Assembly: GCA_964470345.1 (NCBI GenBank)
Contig: CAYYBE010000004.1
Coordinates: 55,643-119,642 of the forward strand
DNA from: CAYYBE01 sp964470345
GTDB taxonomy: Bacteria > Babelota > Babeliae > Babelales > Babelaceae
Direction: 5' to 3'
DNA: 64,000 nucleotides
This document shows, one piece after another, positions 41,959 through 51,151 of the stretch (position 1 is its first letter; each line of letters begins with the position of its first letter). A program made the position numbers and the translations under genes. The notes under the pieces are model-generated. The model was given only the letters and a program-made list of their open reading frames with translations, did not search any database and was not told the DNA's origin.

Positions 41959-42672
41959 ATGATTATTACGATCGATGGTCCGGCGGCCAGTGGCAAATCA
42001 ACGGTTGCACGCCGATTGGCCTGCGAACTGTCTTGTTATTATTTGTATAGTGGCCTACTCTACCGGGCGATGGCCTATCTGCTTGTGAAGCATTATGGCT
42101 ATACGCGTGTACAGTTGGCAGCGCCTGTTGAAGCCCATATTCATGAGATACTTGCATCGGGACGTCTTTGTTATAGGTATACTCCAGAAAAGGGGGCGCA
42201 GATATTGTTTGATGGTGCTGATTGTACACCATTACTTAAGACCCATGAAATTGATGATGTTGCTTCGATTAGTAGTACCGCTGTCGTGGTGCGTGAAGCA
42301 GTGTTACAATTGCAGCGTGATCTTGCACGTGATTACGATCTTATTGCCGATGGTCGTGATTGCGGGACCGTGGTTTTCCCCAAAGCACAACATAAGTTTT
42401 TTTTGACAGCCAGTCCCCAAATACGGGCACAGCGTTGGCATCGTGACCAGCAAAGACTTGGCAAGATGCTTACGTTCGATGAGGCACTTGCTGCTGTGGT
42501 TGAGCGGGATGAGCGAGATACAAAACGTGCTCTCTGTCCGTTGGTGGTACCCCAAGGGGCGCATGTCGTAGACAATTCTGGCTTGACCATGGAAGAAACG
42601 GTTAAGCTTTTTCGACAGTACTGTGTCTCTGAAGCTTTAACTTCTCAACAACAAGACGTACAGCTTTTATGA
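41959..42672 (+). CDS. cmk: Cytidylate kinase
   Basis: The 237-residue enzyme phosphorylates CMP and dCMP. The P-loop is GPAASGKST at residues 8-16; YSGLLYRAMA and the CMP-site DGRDCGTVVFPKAQHKFFLTASPQIRAQRW follow. GTGAGGG lies before ATG 41959; a TTG two codons upstream was not chosen. The 3' end overlaps the convergent permease gene by 6 bases. Confidence 0.95.
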   Translation: MIITIDGPAASGKSTVARRLACELSCYYLYSGLLYRAMAYLLVKHYGYTRVQLAAPVEAHIHEILASGRLCYRYTPEKGAQILFDGADCTPLLKTHEIDDVASISSTAVVVREAVLQLQRDLARDYDLIADGRDCGTVVFPKAQHKFFLTASPQIRAQRWHRDQQRLGKMLTFDEALAAVVERDERDTKRALCPLVVPQGAHVVDNSGLTMEETVKLFRQYCVSEALTSQQQDVQLL

Positions 42673-43581
42673 ATGACTGTGGCGAGTATGGAGCCACTGT
42701 TTAAACTCTTTGTAGTGATACAACGAGAGTCCTGAAACTACGATGATAAATGAAACGAAGAAATTCCAAGTGACCTGTTCTCCGAGCAAAAAATAACCAT
42801 AAATAATGGTGAAGAGCGGAGAAAGAAAACTTGCAAACGAGAGGAACGTTGCGCTGTAATGGCGTAACAGTGTTGCCTGCAGATTTGAGCAGATAAGGCT
42901 ACTGATAATAACCTGTCCACCCATTAACAATAAGAGTGTTGTGATGTCACCGCGGATCCATACCGGCTCAGCAAGAGAAGACCAGCAGAATGCCAGGCTG
43001 CCTCCGACAAGCATACAGCATCCGTTAACTAATGGAGCTGGGCAGCTGCGATGCTTTACCAGCATTTGCATGACAATGATACTGTAACCCAAGGAAGCAA
43101 CGGAGATGATGATGGCCAGCTCTGGCCAAGAAATAAATCCAATACCGCCAACCGATTGTTCATAGGCTGAGCTTGTCAGCAAGAGAGGAATGGTGCCAAT
43201 GAATCCAATGATAAGCCCTGAAACTTGCATCCAGTTGAGCCGTTCGCGAAAATGAAAATAGGCAAACGTTGCCGTAAAAAATGGTAAAAGATTACAGAGA
43301 AGGGCGGCTTTATTAGCTTCAACATACTGAAGCCCCCACTGGCGAACGCAATAAAAAATAAGAATGCCGAAAACCATCTGTTGGAAATAGAGCCATAAAT
43401 CTGACGGCCGCGGCTTACAGTGGATACGATGCCTGAAAAACATATAGGCAAGCAATGCTAACCCACCCACCATCATACGAGCCGCAACAATAAAAAATGG
43501 TGAAGCGTAGGAAAGAAGCATCTTCCCCAGGGTGAAGCTAAATCCCCATAATGCATTTAAAATAACAACAAGAGCCAACAT
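42667..43581 (-). CDS. EamA/DMT-superfamily transporter
   Basis: The 304-residue protein has ten hydrophobic spans in two EamA halves. The first starts LVVILNALWGFSFTLGKMLL and includes VEANKAALLCNLLPFFTATFAYFHFRERLNWMQVSGLIIGFIG; the second ends with SPLFTIIYGYFLLGEQVTWNFFVSFIIVVSG. Family members move metabolites or amino acids; the substrate is unknown. The E-x-L/W gate residues typical of the family are visible. Confidence 0.9.
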   Translation of the reverse strand: MLALVVILNALWGFSFTLGKMLLSYASPFFIVAARMMVGGLALLAYMFFRHRIHCKPRPSDLWLYFQQMVFGILIFYCVRQWGLQYVEANKAALLCNLLPFFTATFAYFHFRERLNWMQVSGLIIGFIGTIPLLLTSSAYEQSVGGIGFISWPELAIIISVASLGYSIIVMQMLVKHRSCPAPLVNGCCMLVGGSLAFCWSSLAEPVWIRGDITTLLLLMGGQVIISSLICSNLQATLLRHYSATFLSFASFLSPLFTIIYGYFLLGEQVTWNFFVSFIIVVSGLSLYHYKEFKQWLHTRHSHS

Positions 43582-43731
43582 GGCTACCTCTTTCTGTCGC
43601 TAGATACTCTTTTTATAACGTACAAAGTGAAGGGGGAACAAGTAAAGAAAAGCGGCAAAGTTTCTTTATGTGTCATCAGATGTAGTTTGTAGTCTATACC
43701 TAAAAATGATGTTTGTCTTGGGCTTTCTATA

Positions 43732-43782
43732 AAAAAAACTAACGGAAAACACAAGTTGCCTTATGCATCCGTTAGTTTTTTT
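43732..43782 (-). terminator. Bidirectional intrinsic terminator
   Basis: CTAACGGA with preceding A-run (43732-43746) and TCCGTTAG with following T-run (43768-43782) form a perfect 15-bp inverted repeat around a 21-base loop. It should end transcription from the small lipoprotein gene on the minus strand. Confidence 0.8.
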
Positions 43783-43810
43783 ATTTATAGATAACTGAAG
43801 ACTTATTGGA

Positions 43811-43876
43811 CCTCTTTCGAAACTATCTGTTCTAGTCCCCTCGCTCAACCTGAGCAGAAGAGGGCTACGAAAGAGG
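43811..43876. repeat. Nested palindrome downstream of the lipoprotein gene
   Basis: CCTCTTTCG (43811-43819) pairs with CGAAAGAGG (43868-43876). Inside, CCCCTC pairs with GAGGG and GCTC with GAGC around AACCT. The three nested stems could fold as a cruciform. It lies 2 bases after the stop of the lipoprotein gene and 30 bases from the terminator. Confidence 0.6.
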
Positions 43877-43877
43877 G

Positions 43878-44066
43878 CTATTTAAGATCTTCGTCATCCC
43901 AAGCAACATCACCTTTTTGGACTGCGCCAGAGGTGCGTGTTTGCTTATGTTCAGCTTTGACCACCGTCACTTTTGTGGAGGTAGTTTCTGCCTTTTCTTG
44001 TTTTCTGCCACATGCTGGAAGCGCGAGCAACGCAACAACGAGGCAAGATGCAAGCAATGTTTTCAT
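43878..44066 (-). CDS. Small lipoprotein (62 aa)
   Basis: The signal peptide MKTLLASCLVVALLALPAC ends in a canonical lipobox LPAC, so the mature protein would be lipidated at Cys19. The remaining 43 residues are polar (Lys, Thr, Glu, Asp) and end in WDDEDLK. No family is recognised. The gene is followed by a palindrome and a terminator. Confidence 0.82.
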   Translation of the reverse strand: MKTLLASCLVVALLALPACGRKQEKAETTSTKVTVVKAEHKQTRTSGAVQKGDVAWDDEDLK

Positions 44067-44174
44067 TTTGAAGACCCTTTCTGTGTGTTATAACAAGTAC
44101 TTGTTCTTATTGAGTGTATCACTGGAACTGCCGGTGTGCAATCTCATCTTGGTGCTTGAAACACTGCTTTATTG

Positions 44175-46724
44175 TTATTTTTTTGTATAGAATGCTTTAT
44201 GGTTACGCTTAGCGCCATGCTTTTTAGAACTTTGTGCAAGCTGGGTTCCATGGGAATGTGCGTGTCCAAGAGCCTGACTTTTGGCGATGCCCTTTTGGAA
44301 AGGATCGTTTTTCAGCGCTATCTTAAGCACCTCATCCATTGTTTTAACGCAGATGAAAGTTAAGTCATCTGTGTTAACCTCTGCTTTAATCTCTTCAAGC
44401 TCATCTTTGTTTTCATGAGGAACAATTAATGTTTTAATAATCCCATGTTGGCGTGCAGCAAGAATCTTTTCTTTCAGGCCGCCAATAGGTAAAACGCGTC
44501 CGCGCAATGTTATTTCCCCTGTCATTGCCACCGTTGGATCGGTTGGATTTTTAGTAAGCGATGAGATTAAGGCGGTACAAATTGTTATACCAGCAGAAGG
44601 GCCATCTTTTGGTGTTGCGCCTTCTGGTACGTGAATGTGAATGTCTTTTGAAGCATTGAAGTTTGCCGGCAAGGCGAGCTTGGCCGCTCGTGATTTTGCA
44701 TAGGTAAGAGCTGCTTGGGCAGACTCTTGCATTACTTCACCCAGTTGACCGGTCAGCGTGACGTTGCTTTTTCCAGGAACAACGGTTGCTTCTACTTCAA
44801 GGATATCTCCTCCAAGCTCAGTCCATGCAAGGCCCGTAGCTAGACCGATGCGGTCATCAAGTTGGAGATTTACGCTCGATTTAAATTTAACAGCACCAAG
44901 CCACTCTTTTAACACTTTTGCAGAGACGGTAACACTTTTAGTCTCAGGATTCTTTAAAAGAACTTGAATGGTTTTGCGCATAAGTTTACTTAAGGTACGC
45001 TCAAGCTGGCGAACGCCGGCTTCTTTGGTATACCCATTAATAATCGAACGCAACGTTGTCGGTGGAATCTTGCATTGATGTGCTTTGAGCCCATACAGCT
45101 TTAAATTTTTCGGAATTAAAAAATCATTACTAATTTTGATCTTCTCTTCTTCTGTGTAACCACTGAGTTGGATGATTTCCATGCGGTCAAACAGTGGATA
45201 GGGAATACTGTCCAAGTTGTTTGCCGTGGCGATGAACATTGTTTTCGAAAGATCGTATTCGACTTCCAAAAAGTGATCAACAAAGGTTTTGTTTTGTTCT
45301 GGATCGAGAACTTCTAACAGCGCCGATGCAGGATCACCATGCGTATCAGAAGAAATTTTATCAATCTCATCTATGAGTACAACAGGGTTGATGGTCTGGG
45401 TCTTGCGCATTGCTTGTAAGATTTTTCCGGGCAAAGAGCCGATATAGGTACGGCGGTGCCCTCTGATTTCAGCCTCATCCCGTACGCCACCTAAGGAGAT
45501 ACGAGCAAAGTTGCGACCAAGGCTTTCTGCAATTGATTGTGCCAGAGAAGTCTTACCAACCCCCGGAGGTCCAACAAGGCAGATAATCGGTGAGCGATCA
45601 AGCTTTGATGAGAATTTTTTTGCCGCTAAAAACTCAATAATACGCTCTTTTGCTTTTTTGAGTCCAGCATGATACTTATCTAAAATCTTTTCTGCTTCTT
45701 CTAGGCTAATCGAGTCTTTAGTTGCCTTATGCCATGGCAATTCAAGTAACCAATCAATATAATGCCGGCTCACGACTGCTTCGGCAGACATCGGTTGCAT
45801 TTGATCGAGGCGATAGATCTCTTTTTCGGCCCGTGCATGTGCTTCGGGAGGCAATTGAGTACTTTTGAGCTTTGCCAGCAGCTGATCAATATCATGGTGT
45901 CGTTCATCCCGACCGAGCTCTTTTTGAATTGCTTTGATCTGCTCAGTAAGGTAATATTCCCGCTGATTTTTTTCTACCTGTGACTGTACTTGTCCACGAA
46001 TCCGTTCTTCGGTTTCCAAAATAGAAATTTCTCGTTTAAACAGTTCGCAGATACGGGTAAGCCGTTCTTTAAAATCGGTAAGCTCAAGAAATGCTTGCCG
46101 TTCAGTAAACGAAAGATTGATATTGGTCAGAAGTGTATCGGCAACCAAATCCATATCTTCAACAGTTTTAACCCCCTGCATCAGATCGGCAGGGATTTTG
46201 GTGTTGAATTGACTATAAGTTTGATAGAGTGATTGCAAATGGCGCCAGAGGGCTTCTACGTCAACGTCCCGTTGTAAATTTGTTGTTGGCAGGTCATGGC
46301 AGTGTGCTGTCATGAAACTCCCCTGCTCTTCTATGCTCACAGCGCGCGAGCGGCTCATGCCCTCAACCAGGATCTTGAGCGCTCCTTTAGGCATACGCAT
46401 AACCTGCAGAATGTTTGATCGCGTTCCGTAGGTATACACATCCTGTGCCGTTGGTGTTTCAATTTCAGTTTGAATTTGGGCAGTGATAAAAATAGAGCGA
46501 TTGTCCCGCAGGGCGTTTTCCACAGCGGCTATCGAAAGCGGTCGCCCTACAATGATGGGCATAATGCTTCGAGGGACAATAACGACATTTTTCAGAGGAA
46601 GCAGGGGTAAGAGCATGAGATTTTGTTCTGTGTGCTCGTTGTTCCCAAGCTGCTCGTGGGGGAGGCCCCCAAGGTTTATTTCTGCCATACAGATACATCT
46701 ATCGGTTATGTGGTACCTAAACAT
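44175..46724 (-). CDS. lon: ATP-dependent protease Lon
   Basis: The 849-residue protein has the full Lon layout: N-terminal substrate domain ([27 protein letters not shown]), AAA+ domain with Walker [10 protein letters not shown] near 383 and [24 protein letters not shown], and the protease domain with catalytic Ser in KDGPSAGIT near 705 and Lys in [14 protein letters not shown]. It degrades damaged and regulatory proteins. A short His-rich C-terminal tail is present. ATG 46688 (MAEINLGG) is an equally possible start; neither has a strong ribosome site. Confidence 0.96.
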   Translation of the reverse strand: MFRYHITDRCICMAEINLGGLPHEQLGNNEHTEQNLMLLPLLPLKNVVIVPRSIMPIIVGRPLSIAAVENALRDNRSIFITAQIQTEIETPTAQDVYTYGTRSNILQVMRMPKGALKILVEGMSRSRAVSIEEQGSFMTAHCHDLPTTNLQRDVDVEALWRHLQSLYQTYSQFNTKIPADLMQGVKTVEDMDLVADTLLTNINLSFTERQAFLELTDFKERLTRICELFKREISILETEERIRGQVQSQVEKNQREYYLTEQIKAIQKELGRDERHHDIDQLLAKLKSTQLPPEAHARAEKEIYRLDQMQPMSAEAVVSRHYIDWLLELPWHKATKDSISLEEAEKILDKYHAGLKKAKERIIEFLAAKKFSSKLDRSPIICLVGPPGVGKTSLAQSIAESLGRNFARISLGGVRDEAEIRGHRRTYIGSLPGKILQAMRKTQTINPVVLIDEIDKISSDTHGDPASALLEVLDPEQNKTFVDHFLEVEYDLSKTMFIATANNLDSIPYPLFDRMEIIQLSGYTEEEKIKISNDFLIPKNLKLYGLKAHQCKIPPTTLRSIINGYTKEAGVRQLERTLSKLMRKTIQVLLKNPETKSVTVSAKVLKEWLGAVKFKSSVNLQLDDRIGLATGLAWTELGGDILEVEATVVPGKSNVTLTGQLGEVMQESAQAALTYAKSRAAKLALPANFNASKDIHIHVPEGATPKDGPSAGITICTALISSLTKNPTDPTVAMTGEITLRGRVLPIGGLKEKILAARQHGIIKTLIVPHENKDELEEIKAEVNTDDLTFICVKTMDEVLKIALKNDPFQKGIAKSQALGHAHSHGTQLAQSSKKHGAKRNHKAFYTKK

Positions 46725-47069
46725 GTTTGCTTACAGAACTTTAGTGTACCACACTCAACTTCTTTAGCTAGCCGATTTCATAAAACTGCATGCAAACAGG
46801 CTTTCTTGGGGATCCGGCAGCCTCTTTTTTTGACAAATAGGCGCAACGTAGCAGGAAAATCCCTTTCCAGAGCGCAAGAATTTGTTTGTTTTTGGGGGTT
46901 ACGTTCTGCCAAAAAGTGCAGTATAGTAAAAGTATTCTTTTCTGTTTCTTAAAAAGCGTTTTTTATGCGAAAAGCGGGGGTATCAAAAAGGGAATGAAAA
47001 AAACGGGAGAATGCACGGTAAGAAGCGCTGGTAATGGTTGATACATGGTTGAGCGGGGAGAAGGTACGA
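46725..47069. other. 345-base divergent region between lon and tlc
   Basis: Promoter-like elements are weak: a TATAGT at 46922-46927 with only a poor -35 about 17 bp upstream, and a TTGACA at 46830-46835 without a good -10. No gene or clear repeat is seen. A ribosome site GGAGAAGG ends the region before tlc. Confidence 0.5.
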
Positions 47070-48485
47070 ATGATAAGTACAATGCGGGCGTTATTTACGT
47101 TTGAAATTAGTCCTGAAAAGCATGATCGTTTAAAATTATTATTTCTTTCGATAATTTTCTTTGTTGCTATTGCCGGATATACGGTTATTCGAGCACTTAA
47201 AGATTCATTGTTTGTGAGTATTGTAGGGCGTGAGTATTGGGGGTGGGCCAAGATGTGGTCGATTCTCATTCTGATTCCTGCAATCTTACTCTATTCCAAG
47301 GTTGTTGACCTTCTGCGGCGCTATGAAGTTGCCATGGTATACGGGGTCATTTATGGCATTGGCGGTCTGACGATCGCCTATTTTATTGCCGATCCGGTTA
47401 TAGGGCTGCCTAATACGGTTGCCAGCGGTGACCGTGCGTTTGGTTGGATTATCTATTTTTTCCTCGAAGGCTTAAACCCATTCTTGATTAGTGTTCTGTG
47501 GTCGTTCAGTCACTCGATTACACGACCTGAAGAAGCGCGTACCAATTATCCGCTTATGGTTGCTGCCTCCAAAGTAGGGGGAATTATGGCAACGGCCGGT
47601 GCCTGTTGGTTATTAGCATGGCAAAGCGATGCGGGAAAATTAGTTTATTCTGATGTAGTAAACCATCAAATTCTTATCACCATTTCGTCGTTCTTTCTCT
47701 TGCTGATTCCCTTGCTGCTCCATTGGTTTATTAAGGCGGTTCCCGGCAGGTTTTTGCACGGGTATGAAGCTGCCTACAAGGTTGAAAAGCAGCGATCTGA
47801 GCATGAAACAACGGGAATTAAAGCTTCGCTCAAGTCTGCCTTTTCTGGGTTATGGCTCCTGATACGCTATCCCTATACGCTGGGGATCTTTGGCGTGATC
47901 TTCTTCTGGGAGATTGTGAGCGTCTTTTTAAATTATGAGCGTATTGGCGTTGCTCAAAAAGCGGCAGCTCATAATATGTCGATGCAAAGTTGCATCATGT
48001 TGAATCAGGAATTCTGGGCCCACGTTGTTGGTTTGGCTATCACCTTGATTGGTACCAGGACATTATTGAATCTGTTGGGTGAACGAAAGAGCTTAATCTT
48101 AGTACCGCTTATTGTTGGTGCATTAATTGTTCTCCATCTTTCTGTTGAATCAGTATCGATATTGACCTTTGTCTTTGTCTTAACCCGTTCGCTCAACTAT
48201 GCGTTTGCTCAACCGTTGCGTGAAAGTCTCTATATTCCAACGACCAAGGAAATTAAATTTAAAACAAAGAGCTGGATTGATGCCTTTGGTGTCAAAGTGG
48301 CAAAAGGAGTTGGCGGCGGCTATGCGACCGTGATGGCGCAGCTGGTAGGTGTTTCCGAATCCCTGGCCTTTATTGGGGGTATGAGCTTCTTCTTGCTGAT
48401 TATTGGCTGTTGGCTGGTGACTGCCCACTTACTTGGACGTCGCTTTGAGCGTGCGGTCAAGCATAATGAGGTTATCGGAGCGTGA
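47070..48485 (+). CDS. tlc: ATP/ADP translocase (Tlc/NTT family)
   Basis: ATG 47070 follows GGAGAAGG and yields a 471-residue protein with 11-12 hydrophobic spans. The N-terminal segment FFVAIAGYTVIRALKDSLFVSIVGREYWGWAKMWSILILIPAILLYSKV and later PLRESLYIPTTKEIKFKTKSWIDAFGVKVAKGVG are typical of nucleotide transporters of Rickettsia, Chlamydia and plastids. Such carriers exchange host ATP for bacterial ADP, or import other nucleotides; the exact substrate cannot be told. It is the strongest sign of intracellular life here. Confidence 0.95.
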   Translation: MISTMRALFTFEISPEKHDRLKLLFLSIIFFVAIAGYTVIRALKDSLFVSIVGREYWGWAKMWSILILIPAILLYSKVVDLLRRYEVAMVYGVIYGIGGLTIAYFIADPVIGLPNTVASGDRAFGWIIYFFLEGLNPFLISVLWSFSHSITRPEEARTNYPLMVAASKVGGIMATAGACWLLAWQSDAGKLVYSDVVNHQILITISSFFLLLIPLLLHWFIKAVPGRFLHGYEAAYKVEKQRSEHETTGIKASLKSAFSGLWLLIRYPYTLGIFGVIFFWEIVSVFLNYERIGVAQKAAAHNMSMQSCIMLNQEFWAHVVGLAITLIGTRTLLNLLGERKSLILVPLIVGALIVLHLSVESVSILTFVFVLTRSLNYAFAQPLRESLYIPTTKEIKFKTKSWIDAFGVKVAKGVGGGYATVMAQLVGVSESLAFIGGMSFFLLIIGCWLVTAHLLGRRFERAVKHNEVIGA

Positions 48486-48644
48486 TTTGCATTTTTAGCT
48501 CACTGGGCTACACTAAAGCTTACTAAGAATCTGTCTTTTTAATCGCTTGCTTCCCCATACAGGGTGGTCACTGGGACTTTCAGGAGTAATCTTGCAGTTT
48601 TAAACCGGGGAGCAATTGGGTAACCCTGAAAGGAATATAGACAC

Positions 48645-49505
48645 ATGATCGAATTTGATAAGCTCGTAAAAAGCGGTGTTCAATTTGGACACCAAACATG
48701 GCGTTGGAATCCTAAAATGGATCCTTATATCTGGGGCGAAAAGAATGGGATTCATCTGATTGATGTTTCTAAAACCGCTTATCAACTTGAACGAGCAGCC
48801 CAGTTTTTAGAATCCTTATCTGTAGAAGGTAAGACTGTTCTGTGGTGTGGTACAAAAAAAGCTGCACAACAAGCAATGGCCCGGGTTGCAAAAGAGACCC
48901 GCAGTCCGCTTGTTTCTCACCGTTGGATTGGTGGTACGTTAACGAACTATCTCCAAGTTAAAAAATCGGTAACCAAGCTCTTGCATTTAGAAGACGTTGT
49001 TACACGTTCAGGTAAAATGCACTACACAAAGAAAGAGCTGTCGGTCTTTCAAAAGCAGATCGAACGTTTGAAAAAGAATATTGGTGGCTTACGTAAACTT
49101 ATTTGGCCAGTCGGCGCTATTGTTGTTGTCGACGTCAAAAAAGAGCACGTTGCTTTAAGTGAAGCTCGTGAAACAGGGGTACCTATTATTGCCTTGGTTG
49201 ATACAAACTGTGATCCATCAGGAATCACCTATGTCATTCCAGCCAATGATGATGCACCTCGCTCAATCGAGTGTGTTTTGGGATATTTGACTGAAGCAGT
49301 TGCACGCGGACAAAAAGCTGCAGCAACAAAAGGACAAAAAGCTCCTCAAGTTGAAGTTGCTCCTGTCGATATTTCTCCTTCTGTTGAACAAGTGCTTGAA
49401 CTTGCTTTGGGTGATGCTGAAGCCGCAGAGGGTGCTAAAGAAGAGAAGGCAAAACCACGTATTGCTGTCCGTAAGCTCAGCAAGAAGATTGACGTAAAGC
49501 GATAA
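48645..49505 (+). CDS. rpsB: 30S ribosomal protein S2
   Basis: The 286-residue protein starts MIEFDKLVKSGVQFGHQTWRWNPKMDPYIWGEKNGIHLIDVSKT and has SHRWIGGTLTN, VVVDVKKEHVALSEARETGVPIIALVDTNCDP and NDDAPRSIECVLGYL. The C-terminal 50 residues are a Lys/Ala/Glu-rich extension beyond the usual fold. AAAGGAA precedes. tsf, its usual partner, does not follow; a tRNA gene does. The 159-base leader may hold regulation. Confidence 0.97.
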   Translation: MIEFDKLVKSGVQFGHQTWRWNPKMDPYIWGEKNGIHLIDVSKTAYQLERAAQFLESLSVEGKTVLWCGTKKAAQQAMARVAKETRSPLVSHRWIGGTLTNYLQVKKSVTKLLHLEDVVTRSGKMHYTKKELSVFQKQIERLKKNIGGLRKLIWPVGAIVVVDVKKEHVALSEARETGVPIIALVDTNCDPSGITYVIPANDDAPRSIECVLGYLTEAVARGQKAAATKGQKAPQVEVAPVDISPSVEQVLELALGDAEAAEGAKEEKAKPRIAVRKLSKKIDVKR

Positions 49506-49514
49506 GAAATTTTA

Positions 49515-49603
49515 GGAGAGATGTCTGAGTGGTCGAAAGAGCACGATTGGAAATCGTGTATACTCTGAAAAGGGTATCGAGGGTTCGAATCCCTCTCTCT
49601 CCA
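49515..49603 (+). tRNA. tRNA-Ser (GGA)
   Basis: GGAGAGA (49515-49521) pairs with TCTCTCC (49596-49602). The anticodon stem CACGA/TCGTG encloses TTGGAAA, giving GGA. A long variable arm (TATACTC...GGGTATC) is present as in class II tRNAs, and the T-arm GAGGG-TTCGAAT-CCCTC is perfect. No CCA is encoded. Position 73 reads A rather than the usual G for serine. Confidence 0.94.
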
Positions 49604-49694
49604 GTCTTCGCCCTTCCCAGCAAGCTCTAACGAAGAGCAAGAGGGCTAGGCCTGGCGAGCCAATCTTTTGCAGGAAGTACTTAAGCGAAGACTG
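49602..49694. repeat. Palindromic repeat abutting tRNA-Ser
   Basis: The repeat begins in the last bases of the tRNA. CAGTC-TTCG-CCCTT (from 49602) faces GAGGG-CTAG-GCCTG-GCGAGCCA (from 49641). The same layout follows tRNA-Ala at 59457. In addition CAGTCTTCGC (49602-49611) has a perfect 10-bp complement GCGAAGACTG at 49685-49694. A further imperfect palindrome continues to about 49750. Confidence 0.6.
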
Positions 49695-49798
49695 CCCGTC
49701 GAAGCTTTCTTAGCTTCGTAGAGATTAGCTTCGGAAAGCGTAGACTGGGCAATATGGTAGGCCCAAGTAAGTTAAGCGGGCAAAAGTTTTTATAAATT

Positions 49799-49880
49799 GA
49801 AACTGTCCAAGAAACGGGTGCTTAATCTGTCAGGTCCGAAAGGAAGCAGCAGGAGTACCGCGGTTTCTGTGGGCAGTTTC
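49799..49880 (+). ncRNA. ffs: Signal recognition particle 4.5S-type RNA
   Basis: The universally conserved SRP core is present as GTCAGGTCCGAAAGGAAGCAGC with AGGAGTACC. The ends pair: GAAACTGTCC (49799-49808) with GGGCAGTTTC (49871-49880), and AGAAACG with CGGTTTCT further in. The 82-base size is that of the short bacterial form. A T-run directly follows as a terminator. Confidence 0.95.
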
Positions 49881-49935
49881 TTTTTTGTCTCTCACGCAGT
49901 TCTTTATTTCTAAATTCCCAAATCACATTATGTAA

Positions 49936-49969
49936 TAAAAAGACGCCCTATTTGCATAGAGCGCTTTTT
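49936..49969 (-). terminator. Bidirectional terminator between ffs and the secreted cluster
   Basis: AAAAAG-A-CGC-C-CTAT faces ATAG-A-GCG-CTTTTT around loop TTGC, with one bulge and one mismatch. The A-run and T-run let it act on both strands, mainly ending the minus-strand cluster that stops at 49989. Confidence 0.7.
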
Positions 49970-49988
49970 AGTTTTGGCGAGCGTTAAT

Positions 49989-50474
49989 TTATGCTGCCGC
50001 GCACAGTTGCCGATACGCGAGCGCTCCGAGGCAAAAGAATCCGGTGCTTTTGCTCAAGAGATGTTTTTTGAAGCGATCAATCAAGCGCACGGCTGGAAGG
50101 GGTGTGGTTATTTGCGCTGTTATGGTGTGATCGTGATAGATTAAGAACAGTGCCGTTGCGACGAGCATTACTGCAAGAACCGCTGTGGTACCCTGTATAA
50201 TAAGGGTTTTGACCGTATTACGCCATTCATTGCTCTCTGCTATAACCGCGTCAAGCCGTTTATTTGTTTCTTGTATTCCGTTATTGACCGTCTGATTTAC
50301 CGAATCTAGTGTATGGGCGAGGTTGTCGACGCGCTTTAAGAGTGCGTCGCCTGGTGTAACGCGTACTAATGGACGAGGAGCTGCTTGCGCCTGTGGTACA
50401 GCTTGTGTGCAAAAGAGTGTATTAATGCAGCATAATGTTTGAATTATGCAGAAATATTTTATGAAATAATTCAT
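49989..50474 (-). CDS. Exported coiled-coil membrane protein, type B copy 2 (161 aa)
   Basis: A signal peptide (MNYFIKYFCIIQTLCCINTLFC) is followed by Ala/Pro-rich linker, a coiled coil (LLKRVDNLAHTLDSVNQTVNNGIQETNKRLDAVIAESNEW), one membrane span (TAVLAVMLVATALFLIY) and a conserved tail TPLPAVRLIDRFKKHLLSKSTGFFCLGALAYRQL. The tail, span position and coil match the 215-aa product at 51152. No known family is recognised. Last gene of the minus-strand cluster. Confidence 0.78.
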   Translation of the reverse strand: MNYFIKYFCIIQTLCCINTLFCTQAVPQAQAAPRPLVRVTPGDALLKRVDNLAHTLDSVNQTVNNGIQETNKRLDAVIAESNEWRNTVKTLIIQGTTAVLAVMLVATALFLIYHDHTITAQITTPLPAVRLIDRFKKHLLSKSTGFFCLGALAYRQLCAAA

Positions 50475-50489
50475 AACTTCTCCAAATTT

Positions 50490-51128
50490 TTAGGCATGAG
50501 GGTCGTTTTGCATTTTACGTGCTTTACGGCCAGCTGCTCGCTTTTCGCGTGCAGCCTGTACTTGGGCTGGATCTTGAGGCCCTTTAAATAATCGCTTAAG
50601 CAATGGACGTAATTCGTTTTGTGATTCGAGATAGGCACAAAGTGCTCCAAGGCTCAAGATTACATAGGGAGTATTCCATTGAGGTTGTGTTGCCATAATG
50701 TAGATAACGCCAAGGATGCAGCCAACGATTATGACGTAGCATGCACCTTTGTGCATCACGCGAATTACTTTGGTAGTGCCGTTTCGCAGCCCCTTGTTGA
50801 GGGCTTGAATCATTTGTGGTTTTATGCCGCCTGCGAGGCTATTGCCAAGAGTCGTAATTTTTTTAGAATTTAATTTTTCTTCGATAAGTATTCCTAATTC
50901 TGTTCTTAAGTTAGCGGCTATTTCTTTAGTCACCTTACTTATTTCTTCTCGATCAAGTTGAATTCCTGCTGCTTCGGTTCCAAAAGCATCGTATTCAGCG
51001 AGGGCGCTTCCCGCTGCTGAAGCTGAATTCATCGAGAGCGATGAAGACGAAGCCTGTGATGCGTTGAGCGACAGGGCAAGCGTACTGCATAGGCAGGCAA
51101 ACGTCAGGTATGGGTGTTTGTTGTTCAT
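50490..51128 (-). CDS. Exported membrane protein, type A copy 2 (212 aa)
   Basis: The signal peptide MNNKHPYLTFACLCSTLALSLNAS differs at few positions from that of the type A gene at 51805. A Ser/Ala-rich linker, a helical segment (REEISKVTKEIAANLRTELGILIEEKLN), a pair of membrane spans (ACYVIIVGCILGVIYIMA and TPYVILSLGALCAYL) and a basic tail follow. AAAGGGATTTCC precedes the ATG, as in the other copy. No family is recognised. Confidence 0.78.
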   Translation of the reverse strand: MNNKHPYLTFACLCSTLALSLNASQASSSSLSMNSASAAGSALAEYDAFGTEAAGIQLDREEISKVTKEIAANLRTELGILIEEKLNSKKITTLGNSLAGGIKPQMIQALNKGLRNGTTKVIRVMHKGACYVIIVGCILGVIYIMATQPQWNTPYVILSLGALCAYLESQNELRPLLKRLFKGPQDPAQVQAAREKRAAGRKARKMQNDPHA

Positions 51129-51151
51129 GGAAATCCCTTTTTGTATGTGGC

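Noticed and set aside
44758..44967. Short plus-strand frames opposite lon
   Set aside because: They are antisense shadows of conserved Lon codons.
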